Of a DNA stretch of 62,998 bases, positions 29,901 through 35,820 are shown piece after piece (position 1 is the first letter of the stretch; each line of letters starts with the position of its first letter). The position numbers and the translations under genes were made by a program. The notes under the pieces are model-generated. The model was not told the DNA's origin and did not search any database. It worked only from the letters and a program-made list of their open reading frames with translations. The stretch covers positions 196,976-259,973 of the forward strand of contig CANTCS010000001.1 in NCBI GenBank assembly GCA_947652375.1, given 5' to 3'. The stretch comes from an uncultured Mollicutes bacterium (GTDB lineage: Bacteria > Bacillota_I > Bacilli_A > RF39 > UBA660).

Positions 29901-31989
29901 GAATGCTTTAGATTTACTTGATTATATCGAAGGTAAGGCGTTTATAAGATTAACACCAGAGCAACAAGCAAGAGTTGCTACAAGAATGAATCAGTCTGGA
30001 GGATGGTCTACTTGGGGAGCGATTACTGCAGCACAAGCAGAACAAATGAACTTAACATCTTTAGAATCTTTATATGATAATAGAATTATTATACGTCCTG
30101 AAAATGCATGGGGTGTAAGTGTAAGAGGTCTTAAAGTAATTAATAGTATTGGTACTAATGATTATGGATTTGAGTCTGTTTGGGTAAATCGTTGGTATAT
30201 CGGTCATAATGATAATGGTATGCCAGATGCATTCTCAGCAAAACGTAATTATTTTGAAATGCTTGGTTATGCAGGAGTTGATGGATATGTTACTTACGGA
30301 AGAGGAAGTACGAAAACAGATCTTGATGCTATTCAAAAAATTACAAAGTCTGTTACTGGAACAGCAATGAATTGGAAAGAATATAAGATGAGTAGATATG
30401 CTACTGTTGAAGAAAATATAAGAAACAATAAGTATATTGATGTTGATTATATGATTGAAAGATTCTATCAAGCTTTATCAAGTGATACTAATAGAAATGC
30501 GACTTCAAGAACAAATCTTAGAAAAATATATTATCATTACTTAAAGAGTGTTACGAATGACTTTGTCGATGATCCATTAGGAACAACAGTTGAAGTAAAT
30601 CATATTAAAACCGCAGAAGAATTAGTTGAAAAGATTAATGCTCAACCATATGGTTATTATGTATTAGATAATGATATTGATTTTTCTCATATGACAACGA
30701 ATGTTACTCAAACATTTATGGGAAGATTAGATGGTAAGGGTCATAAGATTATTGGAAACACTTTACCTATCTTTAATAAGATTAGATATGGTTATGTAGG
30801 AAATATTAAATTAGATGGAACAAATATTCCAAAAACTATTAATAATGCTGGTGCTTTAGCGTATAAATCTGAGATGAGTACTGTTGAAAAAATTAGTGTA
30901 ACTAACTTACAAATGAATTTTGGTGGAAGAAATGATTTAAGTTTAATTGGTGGAGCTGTAAGTAATGTTGTAACTAGAGATTGTAGTGTTGAAAAACTTA
31001 AACATTACATCAGAAGTATTGAGGATTTAGCAATGCTTAATGAAGATACTAGTGGAATTTATATTTTAGAAACAGATCTTGATTTTACTGGAAAGACTTA
31101 TAATGGTACAGTTGTTAGTAATATATTTACTGGAACAATAGATGGTCAAGGTCATACTCTTTCTAATTTAACAGATGCTAGTTTATTTGCTAATTTTAGA
31201 GGTAAAGTTGAAAATCTTAAGATTAAGAATTTTAATAATGCTAGTACTGGTCGAGGAAATGGTGATTATGTAACTGCATTCACGCAAGAATCCTTTACAG
31301 CGACTTTTAGAAATTTGAGATTTGAAAATATTACTTTATCTGGAAGAAATAATGTTGCTGTTGTTTCTGGTGCTGATGCAAGAGATAATGCAAATTCTGT
31401 ATTTGAAAATATTAGTGTTAAAAATGCTAATGTTACTGGAACTGGAGTTTATGTTTCTACATTTATTGGACGTAAATATGGTGGAAGAATCTCTAATGTA
31501 TTTGTACAGGGTAAATTAACTATTAACTCGACAGAAAATGGAGGACTTGTAGGTTCCTTACAACAGAATGGAACTATTGTTGAAAATGTTGTTACTGATG
31601 TTTCTATTACTAAGACTCATAATACTTATCAGAATGCAAGTTTGGCAGAGATTAATGGGTCAATGTTTGGAAATATTTATAATACCCCAGTAATTAGAAG
31701 CTCTATTGCATTTGGTACTATGAGTGGATATACAAATAATGCGGGTGAAGAATTAAAGCCTTATAAATTTGTTGGAGCTACAGAAGCTCAAGTCATAGCA
31801 ACTATGACTAAATGTTTTGAAGTTTTGGAAGAAATTGGATCAACTAGAGTTAGTGAAAATACTGATGGAAAACTTAATAGTGTTTCTCGAACAAACTTAA
31901 ATAAACAATTTTATAAAGATTTAGGCTTTGATGAAGCTTTATGGAATTTAGATAGTCTATCTAGTAAAGGATATCCAGTTCTTAAATAA
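20926..31989 (+). CDS. Giant surface protein with cohesin-like and dockerin domains, eight repeats and M26-type zinc metalloprotease
   Basis: At 3687 residues this fills 17% of the window. In order: signal peptide (1-30); cohesin-like domain (about 31-170); Asn/Asp/Ser linker; membrane helix 242-261; a charged loop KDKDDDDDKKK; second hydrophobic stretch 280-294 ending VEAA; dockerin-type calcium loops at 311-321 (NGDSKIDYDDL) and 345-355; eight ~200-residue beta repeats (368-1995); GLUG/M26-N-like segment (about 1996-2400, GTLNGNGHKITNL); M26-C-like domain (about 2401-3220) with zinc site HEFEH at 2906-2910 and Glu 2930 in GLETLTEG; a further GLUG/beta-helix tail (3222-3687). M26 enzymes are IgA1 proteases and Zmp proteins. 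The target is unknown. The frame is intact throughout. Confidence 0.85.
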   Translation: MKKSKIYRKIFLCLVLIFIFNFTFINISANSKVIDTLFYSDQKQLVNGQDYLVTLKFANFKSVSKGLYAYKAKIVYDKNIFENLNKNNFKSLNNWESFQFNEKTGEFVAIKKTGSKNDENVLQINLKVKDKINASNTKIEIKDIVVSEGKKDIFVDNDEIDINVVNNVNDIASNKPSNSVNVVVDSNIFSRPNEIDNSNIQTEEVDDNTDSSYEILDESNYYNNGESEDLIKKKSSKRNRNYFLIFLVLFIDILVVVYFIFKNFKDKDDDDDKKKNTIKAFLFVLISFFSLHLVNTVEAAFYDFSSKGELNGDSKIDYDDLYLLENHLVNKKLLETRYLENADLNSDSHITVTDLALLVQKLENKLDYEVTFSNVKQDQDFISKNSEFYLKFKAIVSYDAVIEKVKINDEYYDVVLDNRDENLYKVKLKASNTAGIKEYNFSEVILNNQKNIDVNFVSKIEVLKAKPTLENYIVNDDPINSKAIISFNLVDNDKAMTSGEVEVLDENGSLVKKSDVKKGNNEFTVTIVNNKIYNVNFDINYNLTSKEDLTDTNYVNKLEFSKELQIIEDYKFNIGNYQIYNENVETNNFAKNEEIKITFDSSNVSKYIPDFVKINGKNYKLTLENNKYTVIVPGFDSIGNNNLKIESVILDNGKQFEINKNFVISVLKKAPKISDFMFEENENGDIDINFNTENEDDALISMIINITDEKDILLKQVKLTNDELKGSKKISKKINNLTNKSKYKISIVANYLLTNDEKDIQKNVILYQNEFLAQFRANILEVTSDKNYYEKGDKAVLTYKIETNCSHEIAKLRINNKEYIATKVGEGIYQVDYTVSTNRGIYDISTSKVVCSSGNVANVSNNMKLEVLKDVLTLEDFKEEFNTSKSKVNISFNIRDIDNSFVAGKILLTKKNGEVKYSKDINIGKNTFTLDLESFTTYDLKINVTYDRDSKNDSFNKINKDLILKEIEGSKDYKLVVSNLKTTKNNKETKYFAKNEKINLVFESENSRNLDIEKVTIDGKKYAVTKNNNNYQVLVDGFSDALEKTLILEKVKLSNSVELSVKENNNIKIEILKDIPTVSDFKYTIDANNSKVKVEFNLNDTDSSLINAQVILVDNKGDVVSRKDIVKGKTALEFNIKRAVLYTLKVNASYDRDSKVDSTNNYQNKTIFTKEIIDTTDYSVTITDIKALKNDVESNYFAKNENINLTFSCENASHLDTTEVTINGKKYAVTKNNNLYHVLVDGFNDAGSKALTIEKVKLSNNIEMDVMNNNTIEIEILKNKPSINNYSVVENINDCSLDILFDLVDSDNSAVNSTLKISDDSGKVIKTVTIKKGANTVKLNVEESKDYKANFVIDYNLSLDEDATDKNIVGKVKLDKTLRLDINYNFVANNFKTYNDKNEETVNFAKDQDVKIIFESSNATTNIPEKIQINNQEYDVSLENGKYIATVSGFNSFGSKKLNIQKIILSNQKEFEVKQSIDINIIKNTPSISNLDIEDNTQKNYVEVNFDIKDDDSALISMSIDLYNDKDEIIEQISLTSDELAMESISKRFNSVFTSKYKVNIVSSYLLTDKESDTKENIILGTKEIESVAQAEVVSVVSDQKYYEKGSDVILTYVFNTNKIDDISSIMIDNKDYDAIKQSDGSYQVTLKASSTSGIKSLNASRVTFSNHLIAGVNKTIKIEVLKAEPTVSNFKQVDNTDDSKVTLRFDINDSDNSFVNGKADLISRKDGSVISKTIKVGANSLEFDVVELEMYELNIKATFDRDTNTLTTDDNLITDKILHTHEVQLVVDYDLTISDIVTYKNNTSSKYFLKNEDIALLFKSTNVTNFDINEVVVNGKKYSVTKNNDYYQVNISGYETSGVKKLTIEKVKLSNTKEFNITEDNEIQLEVLKTEPSIKEFSYEEDVYGDVTIKFNLVDEENTVTKGKVQIIDDAGSIIEEVLNEDNNSVKFTPKENADYIVKILADYDLDTNKLDNTSNSYKDAILLENEISLGSRKFQIKDIVSSTVYTQTDEGIREAENIKISDLENLNNYIVKVKPRDMSAFYTTIESYRVDDNNKLKLSLKYDDVVQYNGTKKQNNLEIEYGTVKNGSVEGGSLELLIKKIEANPSGTFELTKDYDASFVSGAALTAISEKFSGTLNGNGHKITNLRKPFFNEIEGATIKNLIFENVSLSGASSHGTIANIATDTTVTNVHIKGLNYTTGDNHSAGFIGEATDTNVEKSSVTNFVITTAGHIRVSAIIGKLTNGSIKNCYVQGAINSTQTKDANGIGGVLGHGFGEETVENCITKIAITNNQGPRLNGGVVGLFKNNVSVLKNNVSLSTGSNFYTVYGNAGTVTATNNYELQDSGLNSNASAGKFSIIAKEDINRSFYKNDANFDETIWDLTDTSYDRLPLLKNDDPNKVLSETETQSVYIPDYKRIKNVAGYNKNKEILYHNIYKLMPFYDAKYLVEDATKIASDNLLATKVIKHILPYSNGSLVNYFTNENHSSITDIKVIYDGFEVVNYKVNFKELKNNISIYEVEELGLHYSPNNYVIKNDASVVSVIEEYIKGIDYTTVLDPLTTVADARHYKDNYNEVIKGLALNITLQLLQNDEENILTINNEILNNKIKENLIDSGRLNKIIYAYNYFNRWYSFEIGGAKISDILLFENKMFKDTNSFDAIINEVLVGNMGVAETHTFFNTNIKKYTNSTNIATFLDSIIAGIGGYDNVDDWFTEYFGARNILAEFGVDKNPNILYRGWYQLKKNGRMILPVITLPENCTYMISGPAHLQIGPSQLYHKDVGTAAGKAAVQRIVNNHLNLVKRHLNTLAGSFDPGKWNNYCIMVYDCTKIITGYKNSYFPGTNIVIGTSPVYTQGKVGQNYPFFKNFSEVLGLWQPGGSAAGVGNTAGFLWFIARPGLTNFDTWTHEFEHALFDKIMLFQAGTRFKYGLETLTEGNVEQNGVWSENNLSQDVGPYYFNTTFDLNKEGNATQNLSPDRIDTREKLENYFKGQQNALDLLDYIEGKAFIRLTPEQQARVATRMNQSGGWSTWGAITAAQAEQMNLTSLESLYDNRIIIRPENAWGVSVRGLKVINSIGTNDYGFESVWVNRWYIGHNDNGMPDAFSAKRNYFEMLGYAGVDGYVTYGRGSTKTDLDAIQKITKSVTGTAMNWKEYKMSRYATVEENIRNNKYIDVDYMIERFYQALSSDTNRNATSRTNLRKIYYHYLKSVTNDFVDDPLGTTVEVNHIKTAEELVEKINAQPYGYYVLDNDIDFSHMTTNVTQTFMGRLDGKGHKIIGNTLPIFNKIRYGYVGNIKLDGTNIPKTINNAGALAYKSEMSTVEKISVTNLQMNFGGRNDLSLIGGAVSNVVTRDCSVEKLKHYIRSIEDLAMLNEDTSGIYILETDLDFTGKTYNGTVVSNIFTGTIDGQGHTLSNLTDASLFANFRGKVENLKIKNFNNASTGRGNGDYVTAFTQESFTATFRNLRFENITLSGRNNVAVVSGADARDNANSVFENISVKNANVTGTGVYVSTFIGRKYGGRISNVFVQGKLTINSTENGGLVGSLQQNGTIVENVVTDVSITKTHNTYQNASLAEINGSMFGNIYNTPVIRSSIAFGTMSGYTNNAGEELKPYKFVGATEAQVIATMTKCFEVLEEIGSTRVSENTDGKLNSVSRTNLNKQFYKDLGFDEALWNLDSLSSKGYPVLK
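22027..26910 (+). repeat. Eight tandem ~200-codon repeats arranged as two four-repeat blocks
   Basis: Repeat starts are 22027, 22633, 23257, 23842, 24457, 25075, 25702 and 26293, ending at 26910. Unit lengths are 606, 624, 585, 615, 618, 627, 591 and 618 bp. Lengths and sequences match with period four: units 2 and 6 share NFAKN and LENxKY words, units 3 and 7 share YYEKG and the xLTY strand, units 4/5 and 8 share NGKKYxVTKNN. So a block of about 2.43-2.45 kb was duplicated, then diverged. Each unit ends in a xIEVLKxxPxxxxF linker before a second beta domain. Confidence 0.85.
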
Positions 31990-31991
31990 AT

Positions 31992-32020
31992 AAAGATGGT
32001 TTATTCCATCTTTTTTTTTA
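31992..32020 (+). terminator. Terminator after the giant protease gene
   Basis: AAAGATGG and CCATCTTT flank a TTTATT loop, followed by a long T run, just after the stop codon. Confidence 0.88.
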
Positions 32021-32067
32021 GTCTAAATTTTTTCTTTTAAACATATAGTTAAAGGGGAGATGATTAA

Positions 32068-32847
32068 TTGAACTTTAAAATAGGTGATTTAGTAAGCAGA
32101 ATTTCTTATAATCATGATATAGTTTTTAAAATTACTAGAATAGTTGATAATACGGTTTTTTTAAAGGGACTTGATTTTAGACTTTATGCAGATGCTGGTA
32201 TGGATGATATTGTAAGTGTAAGTAATTTTTCTCATAGTGATGAAGATATAATTCAAAAAAATGTAAGAGATATAAAAATAGATAGAAATAACTATTTTTA
32301 CTTACCTGGACGCGTGCTTCACATTGATGGCGATAGTGAATATCTTGATAGATGTATGAAATTTTATGATAGTATGGGAATCCAAGCTAATGGTATTTCT
32401 TTAGCAGAAGCTGTAATTTCGTCAAAGATTTATAATCTAATTAAAGAATATCGTCCTGATATTGTTGTTATTACTGGACATGATGCATATTTTTCGAAAA
32501 AAAATAATAAAAAAGATATAAATAATTACGAGAATACAGGTAACTTTATTTCGGCTATAAAAGAAGCACGTAAATTTGAAAAGAGTCAAGATAAATTAAT
32601 TATTATTGCTGGAGCATGTCAATCTAATTATGAAGAATTAATCAAAGCAGGAGCAAATTTTGCGTCTAGTCCAAAAAGAATTAATATTCATGCTCTTGAC
32701 CCAGCAATTATTGCTTCTTCAATTGCTTTTGCTGATAAAAATCAAAGTATAGATTTAATAAGTATGATTGATAAGACAAAATATGGGAGTGATGGAATGG
32801 GTGGAATTATTACTAATGGAACTATGTATGTGGGGTATCCAAGATGA
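32068..32847 (+). CDS. yabG: Sporulation-specific protease YabG
   Basis: YabG is a cysteine-type protease that trims spore coat proteins. The N terminus MNFKIGDLVSRISYNHD and the core PGRVLHIDGD, DIVVITGHDAYF, IIIAGACQSNYEELI and NIHALDPAIIASSI match the family along its length (259 residues). Translation begins at a TTG (32068): the AAGGGGAG 10-17 bp upstream and the family-typical start after it both point to it. It overlaps veg by 4 bp, and rsmA-yabG-veg order is as in Bacillus, except for the inserted accessory genes. Confidence 0.9.
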   Translation: MNFKIGDLVSRISYNHDIVFKITRIVDNTVFLKGLDFRLYADAGMDDIVSVSNFSHSDEDIIQKNVRDIKIDRNNYFYLPGRVLHIDGDSEYLDRCMKFYDSMGIQANGISLAEAVISSKIYNLIKEYRPDIVVITGHDAYFSKKNNKKDINNYENTGNFISAIKEARKFEKSQDKLIIIAGACQSNYEELIKAGANFASSPKRINIHALDPAIIASSIAFADKNQSIDLISMIDKTKYGSDGMGGIITNGTMYVGYPR

Positions 32848-33056
32848 ATATAGATACTGCCAAAAAGATAGTAGAAGATAATTTATTAGTTAATCATAAA
32901 TTTTTATATAAAGGAAATCGAAATCAAAATGAAGAATTTTCAGGTAAAATTAGTAAAATGTTTTCCGCCATTTTTATTATTGAACTAGATAATTCATTAA
33001 TAAAAGCTTATTCCTATAATGATTTAATAATTGGTAATATAAAAATTTTATCTTAA
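32844..33056 (+). CDS. veg: Veg family protein
   Basis: The 70 residues match Veg, a small beta-barrel protein abundant in Bacillus and involved in biofilm regulation and spore outgrowth: KFLYKGNRNQNEEFSGKIS, FSAIFIIEL and IKAYSYNDLIIGNIKI correspond to the family strands. The start overlaps the yabG stop (ATGA-type overlap), and yabG-veg is the Bacillus order. In Bacillus veg has its own strong promoter; here it appears co-transcribed with yabG. Confidence 0.82.
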   Translation: MNIDTAKKIVEDNLLVNHKFLYKGNRNQNEEFSGKISKMFSAIFIIELDNSLIKAYSYNDLIIGNIKILS

Positions 33057-33068
33057 AGACAAAAAATA

Positions 33069-33097
33069 TTGATTTTTTATAAATTGTAGTATAAAAT
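33069..33097 (+). promoter_or_regulatory. Putative promoter of spoVG
   Basis: TTGATT (33069-33074) with 17 bp to TAAAAT (33092-33097). In Bacillus spoVG is driven by sigma-H; this site looks more like a sigma-A promoter, so the assignment is tentative. Confidence 0.45.
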
Positions 33098-33141
33098 TAA
33101 ATTGTAAAGTAGTTATGCTTTAAGAGGGAGGAAGTCAGATT

Positions 33142-33420
33142 ATGAAAATTACATCTGTAAATGTACGCAAAATTGAAAAAGAAGGATCTCGTATGAAAGG
33201 AATTGCTTCTGTATTATTAGATGACAGTTTTGCAGTACATGATATTCGAATTATTGAAGGAGACAACGGTCTATTTATAGCAATGCCTAGTAGAAAAACT
33301 ACAACTGGTGGATATCGTGATATTGCTCACCCAATTAATCCAGAAGTACGTTCTATGTTTGAAGATGCTATTATTGAAGCTTACAATAATACAGAAGATG
33401 TAGAAAGTGAAGAAGAATAG
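33142..33420 (+). CDS. spoVG: SpoVG regulatory RNA/DNA-binding protein
   Basis: [47 protein letters not shown] and [13 protein letters not shown] are near-invariant SpoVG segments. SpoVG is a global nucleic-acid-binding regulator, named for a sporulation cortex phenotype in Bacillus and also present in non-sporulating Firmicutes. The 92 residues end in an acidic tail. It has a strong GAGGGAGGAAG ribosome binding site and a terminator immediately after the stop. Confidence 0.96.
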   Translation: MKITSVNVRKIEKEGSRMKGIASVLLDDSFAVHDIRIIEGDNGLFIAMPSRKTTTGGYRDIAHPINPEVRSMFEDAIIEAYNNTEDVESEEE

Positions 33421-33440
33421 ATGCTATGCATCTTTTTTTT
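33419..33440 (+). terminator. Terminator after spoVG
   Basis: AGATGC and GCATCT around a TAT loop, followed by eight T residues; the stem begins within the stop codon. Confidence 0.85.
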
Positions 33441-33486
33441 GTAATAAAATTTTTATTTATATCATATTATTTTTTAGGAGGATAAT

Positions 33487-33780
33487 ATGGATAAAGATAC
33501 AGTTGGAATCAATAATTATAATCATAGTTTAAGTTTACTTGAAAGAAAAACTTTAGTTATAACAGGGGTTAAGAAAATAGAAAATTTTGATAATCTTCAT
33601 TTTGTTTTAGAAACTACTATGGGGTTTATGGTTGTAAAGGGAGAAGAATTAGAATTAATAAAGTTAGATACGCTTGCAGGTAATGTATCAATTAAAGGAA
33701 CAATTAATTCAGTAGAATATGTAATGGAAAATAACAAAAAGAATAAAGAAGAAAGTGTTTTAGCAAGGTTATTTAAATAG
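33487..33780 (+). CDS. yabP: Sporulation protein YabP
   Basis: The core LSLLERKTLVITGVKKIENFD, HFVLETTMGFMVVKGEEL and GNVSIKGTINSVEYV fits the YabP/YqfC family. YabP is made in the mother cell under sigma-E and is needed for the spore cortex. It has 97 residues; the stop is immediately followed by the yabQ ATG, so the two are co-translated. The gene order yabP-yabQ-divIC is that of Bacillus. Confidence 0.9.
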   Translation: MDKDTVGINNYNHSLSLLERKTLVITGVKKIENFDNLHFVLETTMGFMVVKGEELELIKLDTLAGNVSIKGTINSVEYVMENNKKNKEESVLARLFK

Positions 33781-34044
33781 ATGGAATTAAAAATCCAATT
33801 ATTAAGCTTATTTGTTTCTTTTTTATTTGGTATTTTCCTTTTTTTTATGATTAAGTTAAATTATAAATACTTATTTTCTAATTCTAATAAAAAGAAAGTT
33901 ATTTTTAGTTTTATTTTTTGTTTCGACTTATCTCTACTTTACTTTTTGATATTATATTATTTAAATAATGGAACTTTACATTTATATTTTTTACTTTCTA
34001 TTATATTTGGTTTTCTAATTACTTATAATTTTAATAAAAAGTGA
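33781..34044 (+). CDS. yabQ: Spore cortex protein YabQ
   Basis: An 87-residue integral membrane protein with three hydrophobic helices, beginning MELKIQLLSLFVSFLFGIFLF, the segment that characterises YabQ. In Bacillus YabQ is a forespore outer-membrane protein needed for cortex formation, and is longer; this copy is a short form. The ATG abuts the yabP stop codon. Identity relies on sequence pattern plus position between yabP and divIC. Confidence 0.78.
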   Translation: MELKIQLLSLFVSFLFGIFLFFMIKLNYKYLFSNSNKKKVIFSFIFCFDLSLLYFLILYYLNNGTLHLYFLLSIIFGFLITYNFNKK

Positions 34045-34074
34045 TGTAAAAAAGTGTAAATACATTATAAAATA

Positions 34075-34104
34075 TTGTGTGATTCTGTCTAGTAGATGTA
34101 TAAT
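34075..34104 (+). promoter_or_regulatory. Putative promoter of divIC
   Basis: TTGTGT (34075-34080), 18-bp spacer and a consensus TATAAT (34099-34104). Confidence 0.5.
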
Positions 34105-34130
34105 ATATGATGAAAAGGTAGGTATGTGAT

Positions 34131-34430
34131 ATGGCAAAAAAGAAAGGTAAGGTTAAAAGTAGAAGAAGAATGCTTGTATTAGGTTTTCTTTCTATTATTA
34201 CAATTGTTGCTATGTCTTTTACTATAGGTAAATATTGGGTAGAAATATTTGAAAAATATAAAGAAAAAAATTCACTTGATAAAGAATTAATTAGTTTGAA
34301 AGAAAAAGAAGAAGAATTAAAAGTTGATGCTAATAAATTACAAAATCCTGATTATATAGCTAGATATGCTAGAGAAAAATATCAATATTCTAAAGATGGT
34401 GAGTTTATTTTACAAATTCCTGAAGAATAA
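34131..34430 (+). CDS. divIC: Cell division protein DivIC/FtsB family
   Basis: A 99-residue bitopic protein: basic cytoplasmic start (KKKGKVKSRRR), one membrane helix (about residues 14-34), a leucine-rich coiled coil with KEKEEELKVDANKLQ, and the DivIC signature NPDYIARYAREKYQYSKDGE. DivIC forms a trimer with FtsL and DivIB that activates septal peptidoglycan synthesis. Its place between yabQ and tilS is as in Bacillus. Confidence 0.88.
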   Translation: MAKKKGKVKSRRRMLVLGFLSIITIVAMSFTIGKYWVEIFEKYKEKNSLDKELISLKEKEEELKVDANKLQNPDYIARYAREKYQYSKDGEFILQIPEE

Positions 34431-34440
34431 TGTGATATTT

Positions 34441-34469
34441 TCTTTTTTTCTTTTAAATTGTGATATAAT
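34441..34469 (+). promoter_or_regulatory. Putative promoter of tilS-ftsH
   Basis: An extended -10 TGATATAAT (34461-34469) with a weak -35 (TCTTTT, 34441-34446, 17-bp spacer), 27 bp before the tilS ATG. Confidence 0.5.
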
Positions 34470-34495
34470 TATTTTAGCTAGATGGAGGAAGTTAG

Positions 34496-35809
34496 ATGCA
34501 GAAAATTGATGAAGAATTTAATTTTAAACTTAATGATAAAATAGTTGTAGGATGTTCTACTGGTCCTGATTCGATGGCTCTTGTTGATATGCTTTTGAAA
34601 ATAAGAGAAAAGTATAAATTATCTATAGTAGTTGCGCATGTAAATCATAATGTTCGTGAGGAGTCTTATGAAGAAGCAGACTTCTTGAAATCTTATTGTT
34701 TTTCTAATAAATTAATTTATGAAAGTATGATAATAGAAGAATATGGAGATGATAATTTTCATAACGAAGCAAGAAATATTAGATATAATTTTTTTGAAAA
34801 TTTAGTTCATAGATATAATGCAGATTATTTAATGACAGCACATCATGGAGATGATTTAATTGAAACTATAATGATGAGAATAGTTAGAGGTTCAAATTTA
34901 AATGGTTATGCTGGTTTTAAAAGTATTGTGGATATGGATGGCTATAAAATAGTTAGACCATTAATTAGATTTACTAAACAAGAATTAGAAGAATATGACT
35001 TAGAAAATAATATAAAATATTTTATTGATAGTTCTAATGATAAGGATAAATATACAAGAAATAGATATCGAAAAAATTTGCTACCATTTTTAAAACAAGA
35101 AGAATCTTTAAGTCATTTAAAATTTTTAAAATTTAGTAACTTATTAAGTGATGCATCTAGATTTATTGATAAAGTTAGAGATAAAACTATAAAAAAAGTA
35201 ATGGAAGATGAAAAAATAGTTATCGATAAATTTTTAGAAGAAGATCAATTTATTCAAAAGGAAATACTTTATTATTTACTTAGTGAATTTTATCAAGATG
35301 ATTTAATTTTAGTTGGAGACAAACATATTGAAATTCTTTTGGAGTTAATTAATAAGAAAAAAAGTAATGCTTTTATTAATTTACCTAATGATGTTAAAGC
35401 GAAAAAGAATTATAATTATTTTTATCTTACTAGAGAAACAAATATGCTTTCTAGTTATGAAATTGAATTTGATAATTATGTATTATTACCTAATAAACAT
35501 TATATAGAAAAAATAGAAGATATAAATGATAATAGCAATAATATTTGTAGATTAGATAGTAGTGAAATAACACTTCCGTTAATAGTTAGAAGTCGAAGAA
35601 TAGGAGATAAAATAAAAGTAAAAGGACTAAATGGTACAAAAAAAGTTAAAGATATATTTATTGATAAAAAAATATCTCTTAATAATAGAGATATTTGGCC
35701 AATAGTTTTGGATTCTAAAGGAGTAGTTGTTTGGATTCCTGGAATAAAAAAATCTAAATTTGATAAGAAAAAATCAGAAAAATATGATATAATATTAAAA
35801 TACAATTAA
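34496..35809 (+). CDS. tilS: tRNA(Ile)-lysidine synthetase TilS
   Basis: TilS converts C34 of tRNA-Ile(CAU) to lysidine so it reads AUA, an essential step in an AT-rich genome rich in ATA codons. The PP-loop is VVGCSTGPDSMALVD (STGPDS in place of the usual SGGxDS), followed by VAHVNHNVREES and LMTAHHGDDLIETIMMRI. A substrate-binding helical region and C-terminal TilS domain follow (437 residues in all). In Bacillus hprT lies between tilS and ftsH; here it is missing and ftsH begins 11 bp downstream. Confidence 0.93.
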   Translation: MQKIDEEFNFKLNDKIVVGCSTGPDSMALVDMLLKIREKYKLSIVVAHVNHNVREESYEEADFLKSYCFSNKLIYESMIIEEYGDDNFHNEARNIRYNFFENLVHRYNADYLMTAHHGDDLIETIMMRIVRGSNLNGYAGFKSIVDMDGYKIVRPLIRFTKQELEEYDLENNIKYFIDSSNDKDKYTRNRYRKNLLPFLKQEESLSHLKFLKFSNLLSDASRFIDKVRDKTIKKVMEDEKIVIDKFLEEDQFIQKEILYYLLSEFYQDDLILVGDKHIEILLELINKKKSNAFINLPNDVKAKKNYNYFYLTRETNMLSSYEIEFDNYVLLPNKHYIEKIEDINDNSNNICRLDSSEITLPLIVRSRRIGDKIKVKGLNGTKKVKDIFIDKKISLNNRDIWPIVLDSKGVVVWIPGIKKSKFDKKKSEKYDIILKYN

Positions 35810-35820
35810 GGAGGCAAATT

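Noticed and set aside
31322..31519. Plus-strand 65-residue ORF within the giant protease gene
   Set aside because: An out-of-frame reading of an AT-rich repeat region, Leu/Ile-rich by composition only.
20926..31989. The giant gene as two fused genes or an assembly error at the second signal-like segment
   Set aside because: The frame is continuous, no ribosome binding site or start follows the segment at residues 280-300, and the upstream charged loop fits a double-membrane-pass design; it remains noted as odd.
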